Assembly: GCA_948567375.1 (NCBI GenBank)
Contig: OX419758.1
Span: 8,065,001-8,129,000 of the forward strand
Direction of reading: 5' to 3'
Length of the DNA: 64,000 nt
DNA from: Lunularia cruciata
Lineage: Eukaryota; Streptophyta; Marchantiopsida; Lunulariales; Lunulariaceae
A program made the position numbers and the translations under genes. Shown here piece after piece: positions 22,601 through 32,044 of this stretch. Below the pieces are notes generated by a model. The model made no database searches, was not told the DNA's origin, and worked only from the letters and a program-made list of their open reading frames with translations. The number at the start of each line of letters is the position of its first letter. Within the stretch, counting starts at the first letter, position 1.

Positions 22601-23382
22601 CTAGGCCCTCTCTCTACATTCTGATCCATCTCTCTCTTCTACCATAGTTGCACCACATTGATTTTGAGATCTGCAAGTTGTTTTGTGATGGTTTGAAATG
22701 GATCCTTTGGTAGATGTGCAAGAACTAAAGCAACTACTACTTGTGGTGCAACCCTTTCCACCAAAGTATCAGAAGTTTCACCATACTTGTAGCCTTGAGG
22801 AGGATGCACAACCTCGTTCACCACCAAATCACTCTCATCCCCTTCCAAACTCTCCTCCATACGAATTGTGATCTTGATAGCTTCAACCTTGGAAGAAGGT
22901 TTCTCATATCACACCTTGCTTCTAATTTGTCGTCCTAACCCTCTCACAAAATTCTTGGTGAACATGGCTCCTATGCCAATCATAGTAGTCTCCACATCAT
23001 ACCCACCCTTGCTCAACACTATGCAAAATTTGGACTCTAACTTTTCCACTCTTTCCACATAGACTCTCACTTTCTCTCCATCTCCTTGTTTGAGAAAGGT
23101 AACCTCACTCATCAATCTCTCATAACTTTCATATGGGAGAAAGTTTTCAATGAGTGCTGAAGTCAAACTCTCCCAAGACTCTTCTTCCCCATCTCTCCTC
23201 TCTCTCTTTTGGTATTGTGACTCATACCATGTAAGTGTTGCATCCTCAAAGAAATCTGGTAATAATGAGACCTACTCATTCTTCTTCCTCTCATTGTTTC
23301 CTATGCAAGCTCTCTTGAAGTCTCTTACAAAGGCCTCCATATCTTCTCTATCCTTGCCAAAGAAAAACAGAAGTTTCCACAT
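16613..23382 (-). pseudogene. Decayed family-A gag-pol
   Basis: Frames matching the 1608-residue protein at 32,045 occur in order on minus. They are gag (22,909-23,382), zinc knuckle region with one knuckle cysteine lost (22,153-22,629), protease C-terminal part (21,284-21,799), reverse transcriptase with the intact FIDDFCVYGS box (20,681-21,049), RNase H (19,997-20,470), integrase (19,223-19,618) and the C-terminal GPF domain (16,613-16,921). Stops and shifts separate them, and a 1.9-kb insertion splits the integrase C-terminal region from the last block. It cannot yield a protein. Confidence 0.85.
16988..18889. mobile_element. 1.9-kb insertion inside old family-A element, candidate solo LTR
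   Basis: This segment is absent at the matching position of the intact element (near 36,545). It starts TGTGGTGC and ends TTGTCACA. Its flanks TCGCA and CTACA correspond to CTGCA in the intact copy, so a decayed 5-bp duplication is plausible. It holds no long frame (the longest is 68 codons). The composition is AG-rich with a TATTTAAGAG core-promoter-like segment near 18,220. A solo LTR of an unrelated family with long LTRs is the simplest reading; a non-coding LARD/TRIM-type element is the alternative. Confidence 0.6.
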
Positions 23383-23626
23383 CTTAACCCCTCACTATCT
23401 TTCTTTTCTCGCAAATTTTTTTTCCTTCTTTTTCTCTTTTCTTTTCTCTCACTCTATAACTAATAGAGTATATACATGATTAACACTATATGAGAATTAT
23501 CCACTCTAGGGAATACAAAAGTTTCAGGTTTCTCCAAGATTTCTATAGCAACATCAAATCATAGAGTGCATATTAATCTAACTCTCATGGATAATTTATC
23601 CATAAGTTGAAAGATTATCTCCATCA

Positions 23627-24089
23627 CTAATCTTGAGAACTAGCTGATGAAGGTGGTAGTATTTTTGTAGCTGTACTAAGACTCTCTCCAAGATCTTTCA
23701 CCAATGTCTCCAAAAGTGATTTTACTCCACTACACTCATGTCTTGTTGGAAGTCCTTCAACTCCACAAACCTCACACAACTCCTTGGTCTTAGATCTTCT
23801 CCCTCCCAATCTTGGTGAAGAAGGTCCAACATGCAAACCCAAGTCAAGTAAGCCTCTCCTTTCTCTCAATCTCTTGCTCTCAAAGGTCAATGGACATGAA
23901 CTTGCCTTGTGTCCCTTCTCTCCACATAGAACGCACTTAGACTCACTCTTTCCTCCAAGTGGCGTAGGTTTTTGGATCCTCTCAACATTTGCTTCAAATT
24001 ATATTGTAAACTCTCTTTTTGTCAAAGCCAACCCTTCAATCACTTTAAATTCTTTGGGAACCTTGCATAGTCTCAATTTCCACTCTTGA
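23627..24089 (-). pseudogene. Upstream zinc-cluster ORF of old family-A element
   Basis: Counterpart of the 31,312-31,809 ORF. Read on minus it keeps the EGHQEWKLRLCKVP start block, the zinc knuckle (CVLCGEKGHKASSC) and the C-terminal half almost unchanged. A stop codon in the middle (after KREFTI) and substitutions break it. The C-terminal 87 codons remain open. Confidence 0.7.
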
Positions 24090-24958
24090 TGACCCTCCAT
24101 GTTCCCAAGATGAATCTAAACACTCAAACATGCTTTTTGTTGCTATCAAACTCCTCATGCATGAGATCTCAACTCTGCAGAATTGACCCTTCCTCACAAG
24201 TTTACTCAAATCTCTCAACTAGTATGTGATAGTCTTTTGAAATTTTTCCCACTTGTTCACAACTCTAGGGCATCTTTTCTTGCAAAATTTCAGATCTTTT
24301 CATCAATCAATTTGGCCTAGACACCTTTCTATTCAGCACACATATTTCAGATTTGGTCTAAAAACCATCCCTTGACTTCAAATACTCCTCAACCCTTGCT
24401 CAAGAATGATCTCTCTCTAATTTCTCTATCAAAAGGTAGGATATAATGTATTGAATTTTCTTGGAAAGTTACGCAACAATCCACTAAAAATTAAAGAAAT
24501 AGCAGACTCTGTATAGTTTTCCAGAGAGCATGTAGTTGCGGGAGCAGTTTACCCTATCAACTTTCAAAAATTCTGGCCCAATGTGCATAATAACTCCCAC
24601 AATAATTCCAAGTGCGCTAATTGAAGGAAAATTCAAGCTATCATGTGTAGAAATTTCAAGTTCAGATCTCAACCTTGAGATTTTGCTCAAAATCACCTTA
24701 ATCCCCAAAATCTGCAATCCACATCACACAATCTTTCTAAATCCTCTCATGTGTACAAGATGTACAAAATCACTTCAAAGGCATCATAATGAACTACAAG
24801 GTAAAAAAATGGATCTTGGTTCTCTAACATAAGTTTAGCCCTCTCCTCTCTTAATGTTCTCTCCAAGTGAGCTCTCATAGCCTCCTTCTGCTTAATGTAA
24901 AATTGAACACGGAACATTATCTTGCCTTCTAGAGAGGTCTTGGCAACAAAACCAAAAA

Positions 24959-25636
24959 TGTGAGCCAGCTTGTCTCTCACTCAAGATGAACCTCTGATGG
25001 CTATTATGGTACCGCACCATGGACTAAGAAGGCAAGGAACCCCAACTCCATCATACTCCTCCAAGGCTCAAGACATTGCTCACTAGAGAACTCAATGAGA
25101 GAGAGAGATAGTTGCAAATGAAAGGATGATGAGTACTTCCTCACCCTTGGTTCATATACTTGGGAAATAGTTATGTACCAAAGTTACTAATTATTGGAGT
25201 AACTCAAGTTACTAGACTAAAAGTCAAGTAAAGTCAAAAAGTAGAAAAGAATATCCATTCACATGGGTATATTCCACTAGCATGTGATCTTATCTTGACC
25301 CAACCACTAAGTCAAGGATTCCTTCACATGGGCTTTCCTTAGACTATAGAAGAATCCAAAACAAAAAGGCTTGCGGGCCCAAGAGTTGTCAACTCTTTCC
25401 TCAAAGCCAAACACCTAGGAATAATACCAAGTCAACATACTAGAATCCAAATAGTGGTGATCATCTTTTCCACCTCCTCTAAAGTAAGTTCCACTCTATC
25501 TTAGCTATGACTAACTTTAGCTAATCATGACTAATGTAGAACCATCCTTTATCTCTATATAAATAATATCTCTCAAATTCTTGTAATACTAAGCTAAATA
25601 TTACAATACCACACACATGCACAAATGGGTGTTACA
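24959..25636 (-). mobile_element. 5' LTR of the old family-A element (678 bp)
   Basis: On minus it starts TGTAACACCC at 25,636 and ends GGCTCACA at 24,959. It is followed by TTTTTGGTTTTGTTGCC, a mutated form of the primer-binding site in the young copy. It lacks a 14-bp segment that the 3' LTR keeps. Confidence 0.88.
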
Positions 25637-28600
25637 ACACGTAGTCCATCACATTGTTGCTCATCTTGGGCCAATAGTAATGGTGTTGGATTGCATCCAA
25701 GGTCTTCTCTACTCTGACATGACCTGCAATGGCCAAATCATGACATTTTGCTAGAATGGTGGTGCATAATTCTATGACATTTGGGATCCATAATCTACCA
25801 TCACAAAAGGTGAGTCCTTAGGTGTTGGTGACGCCTTTGGATGATTGTGCTTCTACAATTTGTGGATCAGTTTTTGTAGCAGCTAGAATCTTTGGCCAAA
25901 ATTCAGGGTTAATCTTAACCTCTACCACCAAGTTGTTTGCCATTAGCATGCGGGTGAATGCATCTGCGAGTTGCTTCATACCTTCCAGGTAGGTGATTGT
26001 CATATTGAAGCATTGTTGCCACTCTGCCGACCAAATCTAGCAATGAGATAGATCCTTTTGCGTTTTGAGGTAGACCAGAGGTTTGTGGTCTATCTCTACT
26101 ACAAATGCCTTCTTGCCTAGATAGTGCTTCCAATGCTTGGTTGCCAGAATGATAGCCATCTCTTCTTGTTCTGTGGTGTGGTAGTTGCGCTCTACCGGTA
26201 ACAACTTTTGAGAAAAATATGCAATTGGATGCCATCTGTCATGCCACTCTTGTTGTAGGACTGCTCCTATTGCTACGTCTGATGCATCTGTAGCCAACTT
26301 GATTGGATGTTTTAGGTCATATCACTTCAAGATTGGTGCATGTAGCAAGGCAGCTTTCAATTTTGAAAGGCCAACTCTTGTGCAATTCTCCATGTCCACT
26401 TCTTTCCCTTGCCAAGTAGTGCCGTTGAAGGCTGTGCAACCTTGGAGAAGTCCTTGACAAATCTACAATAGAATCTTGTCAACCCCAAGAAGCTCTTGAG
26501 TTGAGTCTGATCTTCTAGGGCATTCCATTTTTAAATGACCTCTATTTTATCCGTCAATACTTGAATGCCCTCTACACTTACTCTATGCCCCAAGTAGTCT
26601 ACTTTAGACTTGCCAAACTTGCACTTGGAGATTTTGGCATACAATTGGTTCTATCTTAGAATCTGGAGGACCTCTCGTAGATGTTGTTTGTGTTCCGTCA
26701 TTGTGCTATTGTATACTAAGATATCGTCCAAGAAGACAATAATAGACTTATCCAAGTATGGACAAAATATGTCATTCATTAGACTCATGAAAGTGGTGGG
26801 TGCATTGGTGAGCCAAAAAGCATCACAAGATACTCAAAGTGGCCATCCCTGGTTTGAAAGGCAGTTTTGTACACATCCTCCTATGTAATTTCGATTTGAT
26901 TGTAACCGCTCTGCAAGTCCAATTTGGTGAAGTATCTCGTTCCATAGAGTTGATCAAACAAGTCATCCATGCAAGGTAAGGGGTATTTGTTCTTCATTGT
27001 TTGTTGATTGAGACAATGATAGTCAATGCACATGCACATTGTACCATCCTTCTTCTTCACAAACAAGAGAGGAGACCCATATGGTGATATGCTAGGTTAG
27101 ATGAACCCCTTTTGTAACATCTCCTCAATTTGAATCTTACACTCCTCCAACTCATGAGGTGATAGGCAATATGGGGCCTTACAAGGAGGTGTCTTCTCCA
27201 AAAGTGTCTCAATTTTATGATCTACTCTCCTTTTTGGTGGTAATCCTAAGGGTAGATCATTGGAAAAGACAATTGAAATTCATCCACCATAGACTTCAAT
27301 TTCTCAAGAATTTGTCTATCAAGTTATGCACTCCAGACTTCTCTTATTAGACCCATGAAACATCTATTGGTCTCACAGATAATTGCTATTCCTATGACAT
27401 ATAGAGGCATTTCCTGCTTGTGTGACTTTTCTTTAGCCCCTATGATTGACCATTGGTGGGTTTGCACTACTTTCTTCCTCCACTCTACTATAGGGTTGTT
27501 ATGCTCCATCCATGGCATGCCTAAGATTGCATCATAATGAGCTAATTGTATCACTTGCCACTCAATTACTTCCTGATATTCTCCTATAGAGAGTGTTACC
27601 CATCTAGGTAATGATTCAATCCTCTCTGTTTTCCCATTAGGCAACTCTACTTCTTCACTCCCATCTCTCTCTAGATCCATTCCCAATGTCATTGCAAGAG
27701 AGCAAGATAAGAAATTCTTTGTTGCTCTTAGATCGATTAATACTCTCACTTGATTGCCTTCTAGGACTCCATCCATGACAATCAATTGTGAGGTTGCCTT
27801 TCGGGATTTTTGCGCATTAGTCTTGTTCATTCCCTTGCTTCTTTGCTTCCTTATTGAGCCAATAAAGCCGTGAGGTACATTTACTAGGCAATCTTTGTTT
27901 TTCAAAGTGATTTCCACCTCCTCTTTTTCAATGTGCCTCTTTATGTTGTTCAAAGATCACCTATACAAAGGCCGAGGGCCTCTAGGGAAACAAGTGCAAC
28001 AATTGGTAGATATATGCCCAATACGGCCACAATTGTAACAACCTTGTTGTTCTCCTCAAGTTCTTTCTCCTTGTAGGACTCCATTTCTTTGTTCTTCTAC
28101 CCATCCATGCTCCCCTTGAAGCGGTCGTGCTCCTTGATCTCAAAATCAAAGGTTGCCCAATTCCATCGGTATTGGTCCACCCATGTGTGATGTTTCTGCC
28201 CGATAATGTTGAGGTAGAACTACTTATTCACCTCCACCTAATGCTCATGTTATTCTCTATGCACAAGCAATGGCTTCAAATACTATGCAAGGATTTTGCA
28301 CCATAACTTCTTGGCAAATCTGCTCCTTTAACACTCATTTGAAATTGTCAAGAGCCTCTATTGGACTCATGTTGGTTACTGCGACTTGTAGATCCAAAAA
28401 TACCTCCACATACTCTTATACGCTATTCTTCTATCTCAATCCTTATAGTCGGGTTTGAGCCATCTGCACAGAATCTACCAATTGGAAATTCTTCATCAAT
28501 CCTTCTTGCATTGATGTCCATGTGACCTCCCTTCTCTCTGCCAATATGGATCATTCCCAAGCATCATACCATGTGAGGGCTTTATCGATCAAGTACCCAC

Positions 28601-29572
28601 ATGCAAACATGCATACAATATGCTCCGTGATCTCTGTTGAGAACCATCAAAAATATCAATTCATTCTTGAGATCCAATTTTCCACTACTTCCATCATACA
28701 CTGCCCCTTGTAAGGCTTGATGTTGTAGGTCTTCTTCATCCGGAGTAGCAATGTGACTTCATCGTTGATAGGGTTCATAGGCACATGTGCCTCTCCAAGT
28801 ATTTTGTTGCAGGTATTGGGTTTTGAGATGGCTTTTCTTCTTGCATGGCTTGATTGTTCATGAGGATCTGTACTTGACTTTGTGATGTCTTTATAGTCAT
28901 CTTAATCTCTTGAAATTCATTCAACATCCCTTGCATTCCTTGGACCAGCTCTTGCAATTGCGGACCCATTGGTTCCTGCAACACTCAATTGCTAATGTTT
29001 ACTTCAATACAGAGTCAATATGATCACTTTGGAAGGTGCACAAACTATCAGAACTACCATTAGGGACCTTGGAAGCTATCACTCATTGATAATACTACTC
29101 TGCAAAATTCCTAACCACAAAATCTCTAAACATCACTTTTGGTCTCACTACAATATTGATTTCTACTTGAGTGTTGAAAGGGAGAAGATTTGGGACGTTC
29201 ACATCCAAATCATCATAATAGAATGTAGATTGTCAAATCCCACTCTGTCATATATCACCACGGATAGAATCATTGGGTTTGGTGAGTTCATCACCCTGGC
29301 CATGAATTCTGCACCAAAGTGATAAACTAGCGATACCCTCATTTTCTCACGCTGGATGTACATAACCTTGATGTGGAATGGATTTGGGAATGGAAAGCTA
29401 GGTGCAGGAAATTGTCTTCTCGGTGCTTCCATCCCTTCTGCTCTCTAAAGTCCTTCCTAAGTCTAACAATTACTCTATGTTCTCCACCTCAAATCACTTA
29501 GTTTTAGTAGTTTGTGTTCTTCCAAGAGGGGTGATCCACTCTCTTGGACTAAGACACTTGCTCTAATACCAT
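25637..29572 (-). pseudogene. Decayed family-B gypsy gag-pol (5' part of element)
   Basis: On minus, a primer-binding site (29,571-29,556) follows the LTR. Next come gag-like frames (29,432-28,775), a CX2CX4HX4C zinc knuckle (28,040-27,999), a protease-containing frame (27,953-27,324) and reverse transcriptase (27,066-26,500) with a KKKDGT block and a FLDDILVYN catalytic box. RNase H (26,297-26,037) has a TDASDVAIGAVL start and an integrase zinc-binding segment with GHVRVEKT follows, cut at 25,637 by the family-A LTR. The protease active site reads D-L-R where D-S/T-G is expected. Numerous stops and shifts make it non-functional. It is a different family from the D pol at 13,432-15,901. Confidence 0.8.
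29556..29571 (-). promoter_or_regulatory. Primer-binding site of family-B element
   Basis: On minus, TGGTATTAGAGCAAG begins two bases after the LTR end (...GTATTACA). It matches the initiator tRNA-Met type site with one difference, and it proves that the interrupted LTR at 29,573-38,113 is the 5' LTR of this minus-strand element. Confidence 0.8.
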
Positions 29573-29796
29573 TGTAATACTATGAGGACAAGAGAAGAGA
29601 GAAAACACATATTACACCCAAACATTCGGTCACTCAAGGGAGCACCTTCTCTTTATTATATAGGCAAAGAAGATCTCCTCCAAGGAAGCTCCACCATAGG
29701 ATTAGGCACATAGATAGGTGATATGTAAGTAAGCTACACCCTTGGATTACTTACTTGGATGGGTGACATGTCGGTCTAGGTCCTATCTAGTTGGTC
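29573..29796 (-). mobile_element. Family-B 5' LTR, distal part (split by family-A insertion)
   Basis: Together with 37,603-38,113 it makes a complete LTR of about 735 bp, with ends TGTAATAC and GTATTACA. It matches the solo copy at 44,047-44,804 across the break. The TATA-like segment (minus) lies near 29,660. Confidence 0.88.
29793..29796 (+). repeat. Target-site duplication GGTC, left
   Basis: GGTC precedes the young family-A element and is repeated at 37,599-37,602. The uninterrupted LTR at 44,047 carries a single TTGGTCAAAC at this place, confirming the empty site. Only four bases match, although five is more usual for plant gypsy elements. Confidence 0.8.
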
Positions 29797-30475
29797 TGTA
29801 ACACCCATTTGTGCATGTGTGTGGTATTGTGATATTTAGCTTGGTATTACAAGTACTTAAGAGATATTATTTATATAGAGATAAAGGATGGTTCTATATT
29901 AGTCATGGTTAGCTAAATTTAGTCATAGCTAAGATAGATGGGACCTTACTTTAGAGGAAGTAGAAAAGATGAGCACCACTATTTTGGATTTTAGTGTGTT
30001 GACTTGGTATTATTCCTAGGTGTTTGGCTTTGGGGAAAGAGTTGAGAACTCTTGGGCCCGCAAGCCTTTTTGTTTTGGATTCTTCTTTAGTCCAAGGATA
30101 GCCCATGTGAAGGAATCCTTGCTTTAGTGGTTGGGTCAAGATAAGGGGAATATGCCCATGTGAATGGATATTCTTGTCTACTTTTTGACTTTACTTGACT
30201 TTTAGTCTAGTAACTTGAGTTACTACGGTAATTAGTAACTTTGGTACGTAACTATTTCACAAGTATATAAACAAGGAGTGAGGAGGTACTCAGCATCCTT
30301 TCATTTGCAACTATCTCTCTCTCATTGAGTTCTCTAGTGAGCAATGTCTTGAGTCTTGGAGTGTTAGCCTTGGAGGAGTATGATGGAGTTGGGGTTCCTT
30401 GCCTTCTTAGTCCATGGTGCGCTACCATAATAGCCATCAGAGGTTCATCCTGAGTGAGAGACAGGCCGGCTCACA
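29797..30475 (+). mobile_element. 5' LTR of intact family-A element
   Basis: 679 bp, with ends TGT and ACA. It is identical to the 3' LTR except T for G at 29,918. A TATA box (TATATAA, 30,264-30,270) lies about 200 bases before the LTR end and should set the U3/R start of transcription downstream of it. Confidence 0.95.
30264..30270 (+). promoter_or_regulatory. Putative TATA box of the 5' LTR
   Basis: TATATAA in AAGTATATAAACAAGG is the best core-promoter match in the LTR. It is conserved in the 3' LTR (37,387-37,393), while the old copy's LTRs keep only related forms (TATATACTTG on plus). Confidence 0.55.
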
Positions 30476-30479
30476 TTTT

Positions 30480-30497
30480 TGGTTCCGTTGCCGGGAC
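30480..30497 (+). promoter_or_regulatory. Primer-binding site (tRNA-Asp-like)
   Basis: TGGTTCCGTTGCCGGGAC begins four bases after the 5' LTR. It closely resembles the TGGCGCCGTTGCCGGGGA type site, complementary to tRNA-Asp, known from Athila-like plant elements; two or three positions differ. It sets the minus-strand DNA priming position. Confidence 0.65.
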
Positions 30498-31311
30498 CTC
30501 TCTAGAAGGCAAGATAATGTTCCGCGTCCAATTCTACATTAGGCAGAAGGAGGCTATGAGAGCTCACTTGGAGAGAACATTAGGAGAGGAGAGGGCTGAA
30601 CTTATGTTAGAGAACCAAGATCCATTTGTATACCCTGTAGTTCATTATGATGTCTTTGAGGTGATTTTGTACATCTTGTACACATGAGAGGAATTGGAGA
30701 GATTGTGTGAGGTGGATTGCAGATTTTGGGGATTAAGGTGATTTTGGGCAAAATCTCAAGTTTGAGATCTGGACTTGAGATTTCTACACATGATAGCTTG
30801 GGTTATCTTTCAGTTAGCACACTTGAAATTATTGAGAGAGCTTCTATGCGCACTGGGCTAGAATTTTTGAAAGTTGATAGGGTAAAGTGCTCCCGCAACT
30901 GCATGCTCTCTGGAAAATTGTACAGAGTCTGCCATTTCTTCAATTTTTAGTGAATTGTCCTGAAAATTTACAAGAAAATTCAGTGCATTGTATCCTACCT
31001 GGTGCCACAAAAATTAGAGAGAGATCATTTTTTCGCAGTGCGTTATGAGTTTTTGAAGTGAGGGGGGTGGTTTTCAGACCAAATCTGAAATATGGGTGCT
31101 GAATAGAAAGGTGTCTAGGCCAAATGGCTCGATGAAAAGATCTAAAATTTTGCAGGGAGGGACGCCCTAGAGTTGTGATCAAGTGTGGAAAATTTCAGAG
31201 GACTGTGACATATTCGTTGGGAGATTTGAGTGACATTGTGAGGAAGGGTCAATTCTGCAGAGTGGAGATCTCATGCATGAGAAGTTTGAGATCAACAAAA
31301 AGCATGTTTGA
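30498..31311 (+). other. Leader between primer site and upstream ORF
   Basis: About 0.8 kb of presumed untranslated leader. Two open stretches of about 77 codons (30,454-30,687 and 30,717-30,950) are also open at the matching places in the old minus-strand copy, with many amino-acid differences. I see no known domain and treat them as leader, though a short expressed peptide cannot be excluded. Confidence 0.5.
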
Positions 31312-31809
31312 GTGTTTAGATTCATCTTTGGGAACATGGAGGGTCATCAAGAGTGGAAATTGAGATTATGCAAGGTTCCCCAAGGGTTTGAGGTGATTGT
31401 AGGGGTGGATTTGAGGAAAAGAGAGTTTACAATAGAATTTGAAGAGAGTGTTGAGAGTATCCAAAAACCTACACCACTTGGAGGAAAGAGTGAGTCTAAG
31501 TGCTTTCTATGTGGAGAGAAGGGACATAAGGCAAGTTCATGTCCATTAACCTTTGAGAGCAAGAGATTGAGGGAAAGGAGAGGCTTACTTGACTTGGGTT
31601 TGCATGTTGGACCTTCTTCACCAAGATTGGGAGGGAGAAGATCTAAGACCAAGGAGTTGTGTGAGGTTTGTGGAGTTGAAGGACTTCCAAAAGGACATGA
31701 GTGTAGTGGAGTAAAAGCACTTTTGGAAACTTTGGTGAAGGATCTTGGAGAGAGTCTTAGTACAGCTACAAAAATACTACCACCTTCATCAGCTAGTTCT
31801 CAAGATTAG
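31312..31809 (+). CDS. Upstream accessory ORF with two zinc-binding clusters
   Basis: This is a 165-codon frame. The more likely start is the second ATG (31,336, MEGHQEW), because the old copy's similarity starts there. The product has a canonical retroviral-type zinc knuckle (CFLCGEKGHKASSC, CX2CX4HX4C) near residues 64-77 and a second cluster CEVCGVEGLPKGHEC (CX2CX8HXC) near 119-133. Between them is a basic, leucine-rich stretch (RLRERRGLLDLGLHVG). It precedes gag-pol by 235 bases on the same strand and is separate from gag, which has its own knuckle. Near-perfect conservation of the C-terminal half in the old copy suggests selection on the protein. Function is unknown; nucleic-acid binding is inferred from the clusters. 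Confidence 0.7.
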   Translation: MFRFIFGNMEGHQEWKLRLCKVPQGFEVIVGVDLRKREFTIEFEESVESIQKPTPLGGKSESKCFLCGEKGHKASSCPLTFESKRLRERRGLLDLGLHVGPSSPRLGGRRSKTKELCEVCGVEGLPKGHECSGVKALLETLVKDLGESLSTATKILPPSSASSQD

Positions 31810-32044
31810 TGATGGAGATAATCTTTCAACTTATGGATAAACTATCCATGAGAGTTAGATTAATATGCACTCTAGGATTTGATGTTGCTATAGAAATCTT
31901 GGAGCAACCTGAACCTTTTGTGTTCCCTAGAGTGGATTATTCTCAGATGGTGTTAGTCATGTATATACTCTATTAGTAATAGAGTGAGAGAAAAGAAAAG
32001 AGAAAAAAAAAATTAAGAGAAAAGAAAGATAGTGAGGGGTTAAG

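Larger units (their letters stand above)
15902..25636 (-). mobile_element. Old family-A gypsy element, minus strand
   Basis: It is flanked by two LTRs of the same family as the intact element at 29,797-37,598 and carries the same gag-pol in inverted orientation. The two LTRs differ by many substitutions and a 14-bp deletion, against one difference in the intact element, so this copy is much older. It contains many stops and frameshifts and a 1.9-kb insertion. The flanks show no target duplication (GACT left, ACAC right) and join two unrelated gypsy elements, which points to rearrangement after insertion. Confidence 0.88.

Noticed and set aside
13432-29572. A single minus-strand gypsy element interrupted by the old family-A copy
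   Set aside because: The left (D) part begins in RT and the right (B) part ends in integrase, so their gene contents overlap. Their RNase H sequences also differ clearly, so they are two families.
30454-30950. Two ~77-codon frames in the leader of the young element
   Set aside because: The first starts in the LTR and reads through the primer-binding site. Both are open in the old copy but with many substitutions and no domain. They were kept as a note on the leader, not called as genes.
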